A stretch of 64,000 nucleotides of DNA, taken from Planctomycetales bacterium. GTDB lineage: Bacteria > Planctomycetota > Planctomycetia > Isosphaerales > Isosphaeraceae. Each line of letters begins with the position of its first letter. Position 1 is the first letter of the stretch. The notes below the pieces were generated by a model that had not been told where the DNA came from, searched no databases, and saw only the letters and a list, made by a program, of their open reading frames with translations. Shown here one piece after another: positions 7,882-17,184 of the stretch. The translations under genes and the position numbers were made by a program. Location of the stretch: contig DAIDHB010000117.1 in the NCBI GenBank assembly GCA_027452145.1, forward strand, positions 1-64,000, given 5' to 3'.

Positions 7882-9750
7882 ATGTTGACGATGGCCTCAC
7901 GAGTACGCGTCTGGTTGATCGGCACCGGCGTCGCGCTCGTCCTTGCCGGTCTGGCCTTCGCCTGGCATGCGCGGCGTCGCGCCTCGGATTCGGCCAGCCT
8001 GGGCGCCGAGGCCGCCTACGCCCACGGTGATTGGACTCGGGCGGCAGACCTGGCTCGGCGGCGATTAAAGGCGGAGCCGAACGACATCGAGGCCCGGCGC
8101 TTGCTGGCCCGCTCGATGGCCCGGCTCGGCCGTGACGCCGAGGCCAATGCCATGTTCGCCAGGCTCGGCACCGAGGCGCTCCGCGCCGAGGACCTCCTGC
8201 TGCTCGGCAAGGGACTCGATCGGGCCGGGCGCAAGGATGAAGCCGGACGGATCTGGGAAAAAGCCCTGCGGCTCGAGCCCGACCACCCCGAGACGCTCGA
8301 ACAGCTCGTGATCCTGGAATCCGCCCGGAACCAGCTCGTCGAGGCCGCCGAGCTGGCCGAACGGCTGGCGCTTCGACCTGGTTGGGAGTTCCGCGGCGAG
8401 CTGGACCTCGCCGCACTTCGCGCCGAGCTCAACGACCCGGCGAGGGCCGCGGCCGAATTGTGCCGCGCACTCGCACGTCCCGAGGCCGCCCGGCTCGATC
8501 CTGCCGCCGACCACCGTTATCGCAACCTGCTCGCCCGGTCACTTCTGCGGACCAGTCGGACCGGCGAGGCCCGTGACGTGCTCCGAAAGCTCCTCGATCG
8601 GGGGTCCGACTCCGAAACGTCCTGGCTGATGAGCCGCGCCGCGCTCCTTGACGGGTCCACCTCCGAGGCGGCCGCCGCGCTCGAGGCGGCCGGATCCTAC
8701 CGCGCCGAGCACCCGCTTGAGGCCGAGCCCGGCCCCTATCTCGGCGAGGCCCGTTGCGTCGACTGCCATGCGAAGGAGGCGCACCTGGTCCGGGCCAGCC
8801 GCCACTCGACGACCCTGGTTCGAGGAACGGGCCTGGAAGGCATCGCCTACCCGTCCGGTCCCATCGCCGACCCCGATGATCCCGCCGTCCGCCACACGTT
8901 CCGGCGGGAGGACGGCCGGATTCGCTTCGAGACGGGGGTCAAGGGCCGGGACGACGTGCTCGCCGCGGTCGTCGATTACGCGTTCGGCTCGCCTGACCGT
9001 TACGTCTCGTTTGTCGGCCGTGATGACCGGGGGCGAGGCTACGTACTGCGGCTTTCCCGGTATCAGTCGGGTCAACGCTCGGGCTGGGTGCGGACGACCG
9101 GACACACCGCCGAGGCCGAAAGCGGCCACAACTTCCTCGGCAAGCCCCTCGACGACCCCGACGGGGTGCAAAAGTGCCTCTTTTGCCACAGCACGAACTT
9201 CCGGGCGGTGCTCGATCAGACCGGGCCCGAGTCCCACGATTCGGCGATCGGCTGCGAGCGATGCCACGGCCCGGGAGCCGTCCACGAGAAGGCGGTCGCC
9301 GCGAAGCTCGCCGACCTCGCGATCATCCGCCCCTCCGAGGCGACGGCTGAGGGGCGCGTGCGCCTCTGCGGCCAGTGCCACAGCTTCCACCAGGCCCTGC
9401 CGTTGCCCAGGACCGACCCCTTCTGGATCCGGTTCCAGGGCACGACCCTCCCCTGGAGCCGCTGCTACACCGAGAGCGAGGGCGCGTTTGACTGCATGAC
9501 CTGCCACAACCCGCACCACGACGCCGACCGATCCGAGGCCCGCTACGATCGTCGATGCCTCGATTGCCATGCCGCTCGTCCGAAGGACGCTCCACCTGGT
9601 CCGACCGGGCCGAAAACCCGCGCGGCCCGCGGCTCGGTCTGCCCGGTGAACCCGACGACCGGCTGCGTCGGCTGCCACATGCCGCCGTTCCGCAGCGAGC
9701 CGCTCCACGCGACCTTTACCGATCACTTCATCCGGGTGCATCCGAAGTAG
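7882..9750 (+). CDS. Membrane-anchored TPR multiheme cytochrome c (seven CxxCH)
   Basis: A 622-residue c-type cytochrome, probably anchored by an N-terminal transmembrane helix (VWLIGTGVALVLAGLAFAW) and facing the periplasm. Tetratricopeptide repeats fill about residues 35-270. The C-terminal half carries seven heme-attachment motifs at about residues 292 (CVDCH), 432 (CLFCH), 458 (CERCH), 496 (CGQCH), 538 (CMTCH), 559 (CLDCH) and 595 (CVGCH), like cytochrome c554/NrfA-like multiheme proteins. It should move electrons, but the donor and acceptor are unknown. The ATG at 7882 is preceded by GGGGA; ATG 7891 is an alternative. The stop codon TAG is the first three bases of a REP palindrome, as in the gene ending at 3286. 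Confidence 0.85.
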   Translation: MLTMASRVRVWLIGTGVALVLAGLAFAWHARRRASDSASLGAEAAYAHGDWTRAADLARRRLKAEPNDIEARRLLARSMARLGRDAEANAMFARLGTEALRAEDLLLLGKGLDRAGRKDEAGRIWEKALRLEPDHPETLEQLVILESARNQLVEAAELAERLALRPGWEFRGELDLAALRAELNDPARAAAELCRALARPEAARLDPAADHRYRNLLARSLLRTSRTGEARDVLRKLLDRGSDSETSWLMSRAALLDGSTSEAAAALEAAGSYRAEHPLEAEPGPYLGEARCVDCHAKEAHLVRASRHSTTLVRGTGLEGIAYPSGPIADPDDPAVRHTFRREDGRIRFETGVKGRDDVLAAVVDYAFGSPDRYVSFVGRDDRGRGYVLRLSRYQSGQRSGWVRTTGHTAEAESGHNFLGKPLDDPDGVQKCLFCHSTNFRAVLDQTGPESHDSAIGCERCHGPGAVHEKAVAAKLADLAIIRPSEATAEGRVRLCGQCHSFHQALPLPRTDPFWIRFQGTTLPWSRCYTESEGAFDCMTCHNPHHDADRSEARYDRRCLDCHAARPKDAPPGPTGPKTRAARGSVCPVNPTTGCVGCHMPPFRSEPLHATFTDHFIRVHPK

Positions 9751-9880
9751 GTCGGGCATTCCTGCCCGACGCGGGTCCGATCCCGCCCGGTCCGCCCGAT
9801 CCCGCGTCGGGCAGGAATGCCCGACCTACTTGAAGACGCCAGTCCGCCGTGGGTAGTTCAGGCAGTGTTGCCCGACGCGG
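9747..9880. repeat. REP/BIME block 4 between convergent genes
   Basis: A forward copy with leading GTAG (9747-9770) and an inverted copy ending in CCTAC (9806-9829) are clear. A decayed third copy (TTCAGGCAGTGTTGCCCGAC) follows at about 9856-9875. The block lies between the cytochrome gene and the oppositely oriented HEAT gene, and its first copy contributes the cytochrome stop codon. Confidence 0.85.
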
Positions 9881-9897
9881 GTCCGCCCGTGCGGAGG

Positions 9898-11403
9898 TCA
9901 CTCCCTCACCGGGAGTCCATGCCTGGACCTGGGATACCGAACGGGCCGTATCTGCGATCCCTGTTGATCCGCCGGCATTGTCTTGAGCTCCGGGACGAGC
10001 TGTTCCGCCTTCGAGCCGAGCCTCCGCAGCGCCCGGGTGAGCGCAGGCTTCTGCGGCTCGGGCGCCGTCGTCCATGCCCTGGCCAGGACAGCCAGCACAT
10101 GGTCCTCGTCCGGCGTCCCTCGCACGATCTCGGCGAGCGCCTCCGCGATGGTCCCGCGGAGGGCAACGTCTTCCGGGGTCGACTCGAACGTCGACAGCAG
10201 GAGCGGCACGGAGGGCGCGGCGGCACGATTGAGGATGCCGAGGGACCAGGCGGCCTCCGCGAGTTCGTCGAAGTACGCCTCTCTCTCCCTGTCCTTCGCC
10301 CAATGGCCCGGCGAGCCCGACAAGCCGGGGTCCAGTTTCCGCGCCGACTCGCCCGAACGCTTCACGATTTCGCAGAGAAGCTCGACGGCTCCGGGCGGCG
10401 GGGGCGCATCCGGGGTGAGCTCGCCGATCGCCCCCGCCGCCATGCCGAGGATGTTCGGGGCGGTCCCATGATCGCCGGGATGGGGGGAATCGAGCTCCTT
10501 CCGGATCAATTTCAGGATGGCAGGTAGCGCCGGTCGTGCGTCGCGGCCCATGTGGTTGATCGCCGCCGTGCACAGGAGACAAATATCGGTGCGGTCGCTC
10601 GACAATCCCTCGATCAACTGCGGCAGGACCGAGGGCTCGAGTCGGACTTTCCAGAAAACATGCCAGTAGCCATCGCCGGCGCGGCGCGCGCCCGGGCTTT
10701 CGCTCGCGATGCGCCGCAGCGCCACGGGGACGATCAGCTCAGGTCCCTGGCCGTACTCGATCAGCGCGTCGGCCGCCCAGATGCGGATGCGAGCGTCGTC
10801 GTCATCCAGGCACTCGACCAGCCGGGGTGGAGGAGCATCGAACGAACTGCCTCGGGCAATCGCTCTGAGCGATATCGCCGCCTGAAGCCGCAGGTCCGGC
10901 GAGGGGTCGTCGAGGAGGACAGCGAGCGCCTGCTCGGCGGCCCGGAGATCACCAGGAAAGGGCCGAGGCAGGTTGCCGACGACGGAAGCCGCCACGTTCC
11001 GGATCGCCTCTGATTTGTCCTTCATCGCCCGGATGAGGTGCGGAAATACCTGCCGCAGCTCGTCGGGCGTCAGGTCGACCCGGGTCAGTCCGATGACCCT
11101 CGCCCGGTCAGCCTCCTCGCCCTGCTCAATCTCACGGATAACGACCTCGATCGGTTTCCGGGGCAGAATCTGCGCCGACGAGGCCCCCGGATTCCGGCGC
11201 CGGTCCTCAGCGTCAGGGGACCCATCCATGGCCTGGGTGATCCGGTTGAAGAGTGACCAGGCCCGGAAATAGGCTTGCGGTGATCGGTAGATATAGAGGC
11301 CGATCGCGGTCATGATCACCGCCACACTGAGGGCCAGGGCGATCAATGCCACTCGAGTTCGACTGATTCTCTTCTTCTCGCCGCCATCGGGAGCGTTCGA
11401 CAT
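9898..11403 (-). CDS. Membrane-anchored HEAT-repeat protein
   Basis: A 501-residue protein with a transmembrane helix near the N-terminus (VALIALALSVAVIMTAIGLYIY, about residues 18-39). The large C-terminal region is alpha-helical and reads as HEAT repeats (for example PHLIRAMKDKSEAIRNVAAS, LAVLLDDPSPDLRLQAAISL, ECLDDDDARIRIWAADALIE). HEAT arrays usually form protein-protein scaffolds; partner and role are unknown. I chose the ATG at 11403, since GGAGG lies 7 nt upstream and the longer frame to 11541 encodes nothing recognisable. It is the third gene of a leftward set after the DUF5009-like and CRTAC1-type genes, 180 bases from the latter. Confidence 0.75.
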   Translation of the reverse strand: MSNAPDGGEKKRISRTRVALIALALSVAVIMTAIGLYIYRSPQAYFRAWSLFNRITQAMDGSPDAEDRRRNPGASSAQILPRKPIEVVIREIEQGEEADRARVIGLTRVDLTPDELRQVFPHLIRAMKDKSEAIRNVAASVVGNLPRPFPGDLRAAEQALAVLLDDPSPDLRLQAAISLRAIARGSSFDAPPPRLVECLDDDDARIRIWAADALIEYGQGPELIVPVALRRIASESPGARRAGDGYWHVFWKVRLEPSVLPQLIEGLSSDRTDICLLCTAAINHMGRDARPALPAILKLIRKELDSPHPGDHGTAPNILGMAAGAIGELTPDAPPPPGAVELLCEIVKRSGESARKLDPGLSGSPGHWAKDREREAYFDELAEAAWSLGILNRAAAPSVPLLLSTFESTPEDVALRGTIAEALAEIVRGTPDEDHVLAVLARAWTTAPEPQKPALTRALRRLGSKAEQLVPELKTMPADQQGSQIRPVRYPRSRHGLPVRE

Positions 11404-11583
11404 CACATTGCCTCCGCAACCGTGGATGTGTCTACGGCGATTCTCGTGTCGTAAGGCTACCATCCCGGACATGACCCGACAATCAACATCCATGGAAAGC
11501 GCTGGCGTGTGGACAGGAGCTCGCCCCACGCCCTGACGCACGATACCGGGCTCCCGGCAGTCGTCGCCTCGCGAAGCCGATCC

Positions 11584-14496
11584 CTACTTGCGGCGCCAGC
11601 CCGGGAGAGTCGCCGGCAACGGATCGCCCTCGCGAAGGAGGTAGCCGGTGTCGGCGGCAAGACCGTCGAAGCGATCGACGCGGCCGGACGGCCATCGGAC
11701 CTCGACGCGGTCGACCCGGCGGGCCGCGACCAGGCCGAAATGGAGGCGGGGATCCGCGGCCGACTGGAAGCTGCCGCCGCCGAAGCGCTGGGCGACCCGG
11801 GCCCGGCCATCGGCGATAACAGTAACGCCGGCGCCGACCGCGTCGCGATTCGAGGCCGTGCCCCGGAGGCCCAGCGTGAGAAAGTGCTCCGGCGCGGACT
11901 GATTGTGCAGGAGCATAACCGGCTCGTCCTGTGAGACGATCACGACATCAACGCGGCCGTCGTTGTCGAGATCGCCAGCGGCGAGGCCTCGTCCCAGCCG
12001 CGGGATCGCGAACGGCTCGCCGGCCTGCCTGGTGACGTCGACCACCCGGCCCCGGCCGTCGTTCAGATAAAGCTGAACCGGCATCTTCCAGGGGAACTGC
12101 GGCCGGCCGTCGTGGATGTGGCCATTCGCGGTAATCAGGTCGAGCCATCCGTCATTATCGGCGTCGAAAAACGCGGTCCCGAATCCAAGGACGTACCGGC
12201 TGGGGACGGCGAGGCCGATCGCCGAGGTCTGGTCGCAGAAAATCCCCTGGCCCAGGTTGCGGAAATACGTGGTCGACTCGTTGTAGAAGTTCGTAACCGC
12301 CAGGTCGATCCGGCCGTCGCCGTCGAGGTCGCCGCAGGCGACGCCCATCCCCGCCTGGTAGGCGCCCGTGCCGTTGCCGGCCAGGCCGGCGGTCAGGGCC
12401 GACTCCTCGAATTTGAGCCCGCCGCGGTTGCGGAAGAAGAAGTTCGCGGTCATGTCGTTGGCGACGAACAGGTCGACCCGCCCGTCCTCGTCGAGGTCGG
12501 CCGCGACGACTCCCCACCCGCGGCCGTCGCGGTCGACGATCCCGGCCTCGCCGGATACATCCACGAACCGGCCGCCGTCGTTGCGGAACAGGTGGTCCGG
12601 CAGCGCCTCAAAGTCGAGCGGCAGGCAGCGGTAGACCGTTGGGTCGGCCGGATCGGAACAGCTCCGCGGTACCCGGTCGTCCCACTTCATGTAATGGCAG
12701 ACATACAGGTCGAGGTCGCCGTCGCCGTCCAGGTCGGCGAAGGCCGCGGAGGTCGGCCAGTCTCGATCGCCGCCGAGGCCGGCCCGGTTCGTCACATCCT
12801 CGAAGGTCCCGTCGCCCCGGTTGCGGTGGAGCGCGTAGGACTTCCAGCGGGTGACGAAGAGGTCGGGCCGGCCGTCGTTGTCGTAATCGCCGACCGCGAC
12901 GCCATGACCATAACCGCCCCGCATCGCGGCGAGTCCGGAGGCAACCGTGGCGTCCTCAAACGTGCCATCGCCGCGGTTGCGGAACAGCCGATCGTCGTTG
13001 CGAACGACCTTCGCGTCGGGAGGAAACGGCCCGCCCTGGACCAGGTAAACGTCGAGCCAGCCGTCGCCGTCGTAGTCGAGCAGTCCAACGCCTCCGCTCG
13101 CCGTCACGGGCGGGATGAGTCGTCCCTTCGCGCCGCCGCTCTCGTGGAGGAATGAGAGGCCGGCGGCTGTCGCGTCGTCGACGAATTGCGGAACGCCCCG
13201 GGGCGGCCGCGAGGGAGAAGAAGCCGACTTCGGCTGGCGGTCGGTTCTGTCGGCATCGTCGAGGACGAGGTCGGCGAGCGTCGTGCGATGGGTCGCAGCC
13301 GTTCGCTCGCGGGAAACCGGGTGGCCCGACGGGGTCGACACCACGTTCCGGCCCCGGGACCCGGCGGCGATCGACGCCCAGCGCTCCGCGTCGAAGGACC
13401 GTCCCAGCCGGCCCGCGAGCCGAGCGAGCTCGCCGGCGTGCGCCTGGGGATCCGGCGCGACGAGCTGTCGAGCGTACTCCCATCGGTCGTGCTCAATCGA
13501 CCGGACGGCGGCCCGTAGGGCCCGGGCCTCGGCGGTGCGACCGGCCTCCTGCTCGAGCTCGGCGAGGCGTTCGCGCGCGGGTGCGTCCCCTTGGTCCAGC
13601 TTGATCTTCGCCTCCAGGGCGTGTCGCTCGGCCGGGTGATCGCCTCGCCGCGCGGCCAGCCAGGCGCGAAGCGTCAGGGCTCGCCCTTCGGGCTCGTCGT
13701 CGGCCGGCAGATGAGGCAGGATGCGACGGACCTCGTCGGGCCGGTTCGCGGCCAGAGCCCAGTCGAGCCTCATGCGCCAGACCGCCGGATCCTCCGGGCG
13801 ACGCGCCAGGCAGCGGTCGAGCCGGCGCCTGGCCTCCTCGAAATCCCCCTCGCGGATCGCCAGGTTGGCGCGTGCCAGCCAGACGCGGTCGTCGTCGGGC
13901 GCCTGCTGGAGCGCCCGATCCAGCGTCCGACGGATGCCCTCGATCGGGAACGGATCCACATCGAGCTTGTAGAGCCGCTGGAGTGTGATTACCGCGGAGC
14001 TCATCCTGTCGAAGCCTGCTTGCAGGCCCCGCCGGGCCTCGTCATTGCGGCCCTGCATCCTGAGAAGCAAAACCAGGCCCCATTGCGCCTCGGCGACGTG
14101 CGGGCCCGGCCGGTTCGCAGCGCGGACGAGCAGGTCCTCGCACTGCGCGAACCGGCCGCGATCCAGGGCGATCCGCGATCGCCGGACGTCGCTCCAGCCG
14201 GCCCACTCCGAGTCTGGGGAGACCCGCTCGAAATCGTCCCAGGCCGCCTGGACCTGCTGCTGGGCCTGTTCGCAGACGCCGCGATGGTAGCGCGCATCGT
14301 CCCAGCCGGGCCGGCGAGCCAGGACGTCGCTCAGGTGCTTTTGGGCCGAGCGGTACTGCCCGGCGTCCATCTCGCGCAGGGCCTCGGCGAGCAATCCCCG
14401 GCATTTCCGGTCCTCGACGGCGCGGGCGATCCCCCACGCCGCCAGCGAGGCGACGATCGCGACGATCGTGATCAGCCCAACCCATCTCGAGCGCAT
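11584..14496 (-). CDS. TPR / FG-GAP / ASPIC-UnbV (CRTAC1-type) protein, second copy
   Basis: A 970-residue paralogue of the protein at 371-3286 with the same order of parts. It has an N-terminal hydrophobic anchor (VGLITIVAIVASLAAWGIA), TPR repeats over about residues 30-370 and a low-complexity linker. FG-GAP/VCBS calcium loops follow (LDYDGDGWLDVYL, DYDNDGRPDLF, DLDGDGDLDLY, DLDEDGRVDLF), then a C-terminal ASPIC/UnbV-like domain (VRWPSGRVDRFDGL). It starts 21 bases after the DUF5009-like gene, so the two are almost surely cotranscribed. A surface or periplasmic binding role is inferred from the family. Two near-identical architectures within 15 kb suggest an old duplication or paired function. 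Confidence 0.85.
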   Translation of the reverse strand: MRSRWVGLITIVAIVASLAAWGIARAVEDRKCRGLLAEALREMDAGQYRSAQKHLSDVLARRPGWDDARYHRGVCEQAQQQVQAAWDDFERVSPDSEWAGWSDVRRSRIALDRGRFAQCEDLLVRAANRPGPHVAEAQWGLVLLLRMQGRNDEARRGLQAGFDRMSSAVITLQRLYKLDVDPFPIEGIRRTLDRALQQAPDDDRVWLARANLAIREGDFEEARRRLDRCLARRPEDPAVWRMRLDWALAANRPDEVRRILPHLPADDEPEGRALTLRAWLAARRGDHPAERHALEAKIKLDQGDAPARERLAELEQEAGRTAEARALRAAVRSIEHDRWEYARQLVAPDPQAHAGELARLAGRLGRSFDAERWASIAAGSRGRNVVSTPSGHPVSRERTAATHRTTLADLVLDDADRTDRQPKSASSPSRPPRGVPQFVDDATAAGLSFLHESGGAKGRLIPPVTASGGVGLLDYDGDGWLDVYLVQGGPFPPDAKVVRNDDRLFRNRGDGTFEDATVASGLAAMRGGYGHGVAVGDYDNDGRPDLFVTRWKSYALHRNRGDGTFEDVTNRAGLGGDRDWPTSAAFADLDGDGDLDLYVCHYMKWDDRVPRSCSDPADPTVYRCLPLDFEALPDHLFRNDGGRFVDVSGEAGIVDRDGRGWGVVAADLDEDGRVDLFVANDMTANFFFRNRGGLKFEESALTAGLAGNGTGAYQAGMGVACGDLDGDGRIDLAVTNFYNESTTYFRNLGQGIFCDQTSAIGLAVPSRYVLGFGTAFFDADNDGWLDLITANGHIHDGRPQFPWKMPVQLYLNDGRGRVVDVTRQAGEPFAIPRLGRGLAAGDLDNDGRVDVVIVSQDEPVMLLHNQSAPEHFLTLGLRGTASNRDAVGAGVTVIADGRARVAQRFGGGSFQSAADPRLHFGLVAARRVDRVEVRWPSGRVDRFDGLAADTGYLLREGDPLPATLPGWRRK

Positions 14497-14517
14497 GAGG
14501 CCCGCATCCGGCTCCGA

Positions 14518-15786
14518 TCAAAGCCTGAGATAGATCTTATGCGATTCGAGGTAGCGCACGAACAGGTAGGTGATGGCGAAAAACACGACGAGCCCGGTCG
14601 CTCCGTACCAGAAGGGCGAGTCATCGGGCACGACCGCCCCCACCGCTCCACCGACCATGTGGTGGATGATGTAAGCGGCCAGCGGGTTCTGCCCGAACGT
14701 GCGGAACAGCCCCACCCTGAGCCCCCAGAGGTCGCAGAGCGGAATGAAGAGCGCATAGACCGCCAGCGCGAACCCGGAAGAAAACAGGGTGAACGGCAGG
14801 CTGACCACCTTCTTGTTCATCGACCAGTAGCTGCGCGGGCGGATCGAGGTCTCCGGCGGCATGACGAAGGGCGGCGTCGCGAGCAGCGAGGCGATGGGCC
14901 GGCCGCGAGCGTTCGACAGCGGCGGAATCACGGGCGACGCGGCAATGTCCGTCGGCTTGCCCTCGGTATTCACAGCCAGCGCGACCGACGCCCGGTCCGT
15001 GTCGTACAGGGTCCCCAGGCAGTTGAGGCCATAGCCCACCGCCATCAGGATGATCCCGGCCCCCAGCAGCCGCCCGGTCGCCGGCCACGGCCGGTACGAC
15101 GTCATGACGTCATACGTGATCGCCCCGAACAGCATCGGGATCGCCCAGCCGATCGGCCCGAAGAATCCGCCGTCCCACGCGGATTTCCCGACCAGGCCGA
15201 GCCAGTTGTCGAGCCCGTTGGGCAGGCCGTAGACGAACGCGAAGTTGAACCAGTACGAGATCACCAGGTGGATCGCCGCGCAAGCGATCCAGGCCATCGT
15301 GAGCGCCCGCGTGCTCGCCGCGATGACGGGCAGAATAACAAGCTGCGTGACCCCGATGAGGGCCAGGACCTCCCACAGGTCGGCCTTGAGCACCTGGCCG
15401 ATGAACTGCCCGACCTTCGCGGGCGTCAGCTCGGCCCATTTGGGGAAACTCAGGTCCTCGTGGCCGTACATCGCCAACGAGACCAGCACCAGCGCCAGGC
15501 TGCGAATGATGATATGGCCGTACGCACGCAGCGGACCCTGCTGCCCGAGGCGCTTCAGCATCGTCAGCCGGTACGAGAACCCGGCGGCGAAGAAGAAGCT
15601 GGGCATGATCGTGTCGGCGTAGCTGAAATACGGGTGCGGGTCGTGGTGCTTGAGCACCTGCGGGAACACCGTCAGCCCGCCGACAAAGTTGACCAGGAAC
15701 ATCCCGGCGACCGTGTAGCCGCGGAACTGGTCCATCGACACGATCCGGCCGGGGGCCGGCCTGGCGGGAGCGGGTTCGACGCTCAT
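14518..15786 (-). CDS. DUF5009 / heparan-alpha-glucosaminide N-acetyltransferase-like membrane protein
   Basis: A 422-residue multi-pass membrane protein that reads like the bacterial HGSNAT/DUF5009 family, related to acyltransferases that move an acetyl group across a membrane onto a sugar. Family features include the opening [20 protein letters not shown], the segment [20 protein letters not shown], about ten hydrophobic helices and a conserved C-terminal [17 protein letters not shown]. The His of human HGSNAT that carries the acetyl group cannot be assigned by eye. It is the first gene of a leftward set with the CRTAC1-type and HEAT genes. The region upstream is shared with the divergent racemase operon. 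The substrate is unknown. Confidence 0.8.
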   Translation of the reverse strand: MSVEPAPARPAPGRIVSMDQFRGYTVAGMFLVNFVGGLTVFPQVLKHHDPHPYFSYADTIMPSFFFAAGFSYRLTMLKRLGQQGPLRAYGHIIIRSLALVLVSLAMYGHEDLSFPKWAELTPAKVGQFIGQVLKADLWEVLALIGVTQLVILPVIAASTRALTMAWIACAAIHLVISYWFNFAFVYGLPNGLDNWLGLVGKSAWDGGFFGPIGWAIPMLFGAITYDVMTSYRPWPATGRLLGAGIILMAVGYGLNCLGTLYDTDRASVALAVNTEGKPTDIAASPVIPPLSNARGRPIASLLATPPFVMPPETSIRPRSYWSMNKKVVSLPFTLFSSGFALAVYALFIPLCDLWGLRVGLFRTFGQNPLAAYIIHHMVGGAVGAVVPDDSPFWYGATGLVVFFAITYLFVRYLESHKIYLRL

Positions 15787-15944
15787 GGGGTCGCTCGGCC
15801 TTCGAGGAACCAGTCGGTGAGGCGATCTCGAACTGCGGCTTGAAGTGTATCAGCCCGCCCCTGAGCCCGGTAGAGGGCTGTCGGGCTCATCGAACCGGCC
15901 GCCCGGCAACCCGCCGGAAAACTCGCCCGCCCAGAACAACACGG

Positions 15945-15950
15945 TATAAT
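15945..15950 (+). promoter_or_regulatory. Possible -10 box of the racemase operon
   Basis: A perfect TATAAT stands out in this GC-rich spacer, 86 bases upstream of the ATG at 16037. I see no good -35 at 16-18 bases, so the call rests on the -10 alone. Confidence 0.35.
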
Positions 15951-16000
15951 CACCCCATCGCGACAGGACCCCCGAAAGACCGGCCGGTTGTCCCATAACT

Positions 16001-16032
16001 GAAAACCGAAAACCGAAAACCGAAAACGAAAC
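16001..16032 (+). repeat. Heptanucleotide tandem repeat GAAAACC just upstream of a start codon
   Basis: GAAAACC is repeated three times, followed by a fourth partial unit (GAAAAC) and GAAAC, ending 4 bases before the ATG of the racemase gene. It occupies the place of a Shine-Dalgarno site and no other good one is visible. Copy-number change by slippage would alter the spacing and A-richness of the 5' leader. Confidence 0.7.
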
Positions 16033-16036
16033 CCGG

Positions 16037-17149
16037 ATGCGAATCGACCGAGTCGACCTGAGGATCGTCAGGCTCCCGCTGGTCCGCCCATTCCGGACCA
16101 GCTCGAGCTGGAAGGACCACCTGGACCATATCCTGGTGCGGGTGGAAGGCGACGGCGCCGAGGGCTGGGGCGAATGTGCCAGTCCGTCCGACCCCTACTA
16201 TTGCCCCGAGACCACCGAGACCTGCTGGCATATCCTCAAGGATTTTCTTGTGCCGGCGGTGATCGGTCGCGACTGGACGACCATCGAGGAGGTCGTGGCG
16301 AATTACCGGGCCGTGAAGGGGAACCGGTTCGCCCGCGCCGGGCTGGAGATGGCCTGCTGGGACATGCTCGCCCGGTCGAAGGGCTCGCCGCTCCACGCGA
16401 TGCTCGGCGGCACGCGAGGCGAGATCCTCTCGGGCGTGAGCCTGGGGATCGAGGAGTCGGTCGAGGCGCTGCTCGAGCAGGTCGACCGGTATCTCGAAGA
16501 GGGCTATCGGCGGATCAAGCTGAAGATCGCGCCGGGGTGGGACGTCGACGTCGTGCGCCGGGTCCGCGAGCGCCATCCCTCGGCGCTCCTCCAGGTCGAC
16601 GCGAACTCGGCCTACACGCTCGACGACCTGCCGACCATGCAGGCGCTCGACGACTTCGACCTGCTACTGATCGAGCAGCCTCTGGCACACGACGACATCA
16701 TCGACCACGCCCGGCTCCAGGCCGAGCTGAAGACGCCCGTCTGCCTGGACGAGAGCATCCACTCGGCCGACGACGCCCGCAAGGCGATCGAGCTGGGCGC
16801 CTGTCGCGTGATCAACATCAAGGTGAGCCGTGTCGGCGGGCTGCTCGAGGCCAAACGGGTCCACGACGTCTGCCAGGCGCGCGGCATCCCCGTCTGGTGC
16901 GGCGGGATGCACGAGTTCGGCATCGGCCGGGCGGCGAACGTCGCGATCTCCTCGCTGCCCGGCTTCAGCCTGCCCGGGGACGTCTCGGGCTCGGACAAGT
17001 ATTACGCGGTGGACGTCGTCGATCCCCCGATCCTGGCCCACAGGGGCGCAATCGGGATGTTCGACGGCCCGGGCCTCGGCGTCGCGCCGATCGTCGACCG
17101 CATCGAGGCGCGGGCGCTCCGCACGCTGTCGTTGCAGGCTCGCCGCTGA
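16037..17149 (+). CDS. N-succinylamino-acid racemase / o-succinylbenzoate synthase (enolase superfamily)
   Basis: A 370-residue enolase-superfamily enzyme of the NSAR/OSBS branch. All catalytic parts can be read: the Lys pair in RIKLKIAP (Lys161, Lys163), the metal ligands Asp188 (LQVDAN), Glu213 (LLIEQPL) and Asp238 (CLDES), and the second base Lys262 (NIKVSRVGG). Family members either make o-succinylbenzoate for menaquinone or racemise N-succinyl amino acids, and many do both. No men gene is nearby. An M20 hydrolase and a GNAT acyltransferase follow directly, which is the known gene set for converting D- to L-amino acids through N-succinyl intermediates. I therefore favour the racemase role. 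The protein should be cytosolic and Mg2+-dependent. Start ATG 16037 fits the family N-terminus. Confidence 0.85.
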   Translation: MRIDRVDLRIVRLPLVRPFRTSSSWKDHLDHILVRVEGDGAEGWGECASPSDPYYCPETTETCWHILKDFLVPAVIGRDWTTIEEVVANYRAVKGNRFARAGLEMACWDMLARSKGSPLHAMLGGTRGEILSGVSLGIEESVEALLEQVDRYLEEGYRRIKLKIAPGWDVDVVRRVRERHPSALLQVDANSAYTLDDLPTMQALDDFDLLLIEQPLAHDDIIDHARLQAELKTPVCLDESIHSADDARKAIELGACRVINIKVSRVGGLLEAKRVHDVCQARGIPVWCGGMHEFGIGRAANVAISSLPGFSLPGDVSGSDKYYAVDVVDPPILAHRGAIGMFDGPGLGVAPIVDRIEARALRTLSLQARR

Positions 17150-17184
17150 ACGCGGCTCGCATCGAAATCGAGGAGAGCGAATCC

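Noticed and set aside
13591-15843. 750-codon plus-strand open frame
   Set aside because: Crosses two well-supported minus-strand genes and their junction; no motif.
16174-17184. Upstream extension of the M20 hydrolase frame (open from 16174)
   Set aside because: It overlaps the racemase gene in another frame and encodes Arg/Gly-rich sequence without family match. GTG 17185 with GAGGAGA is the likely start.
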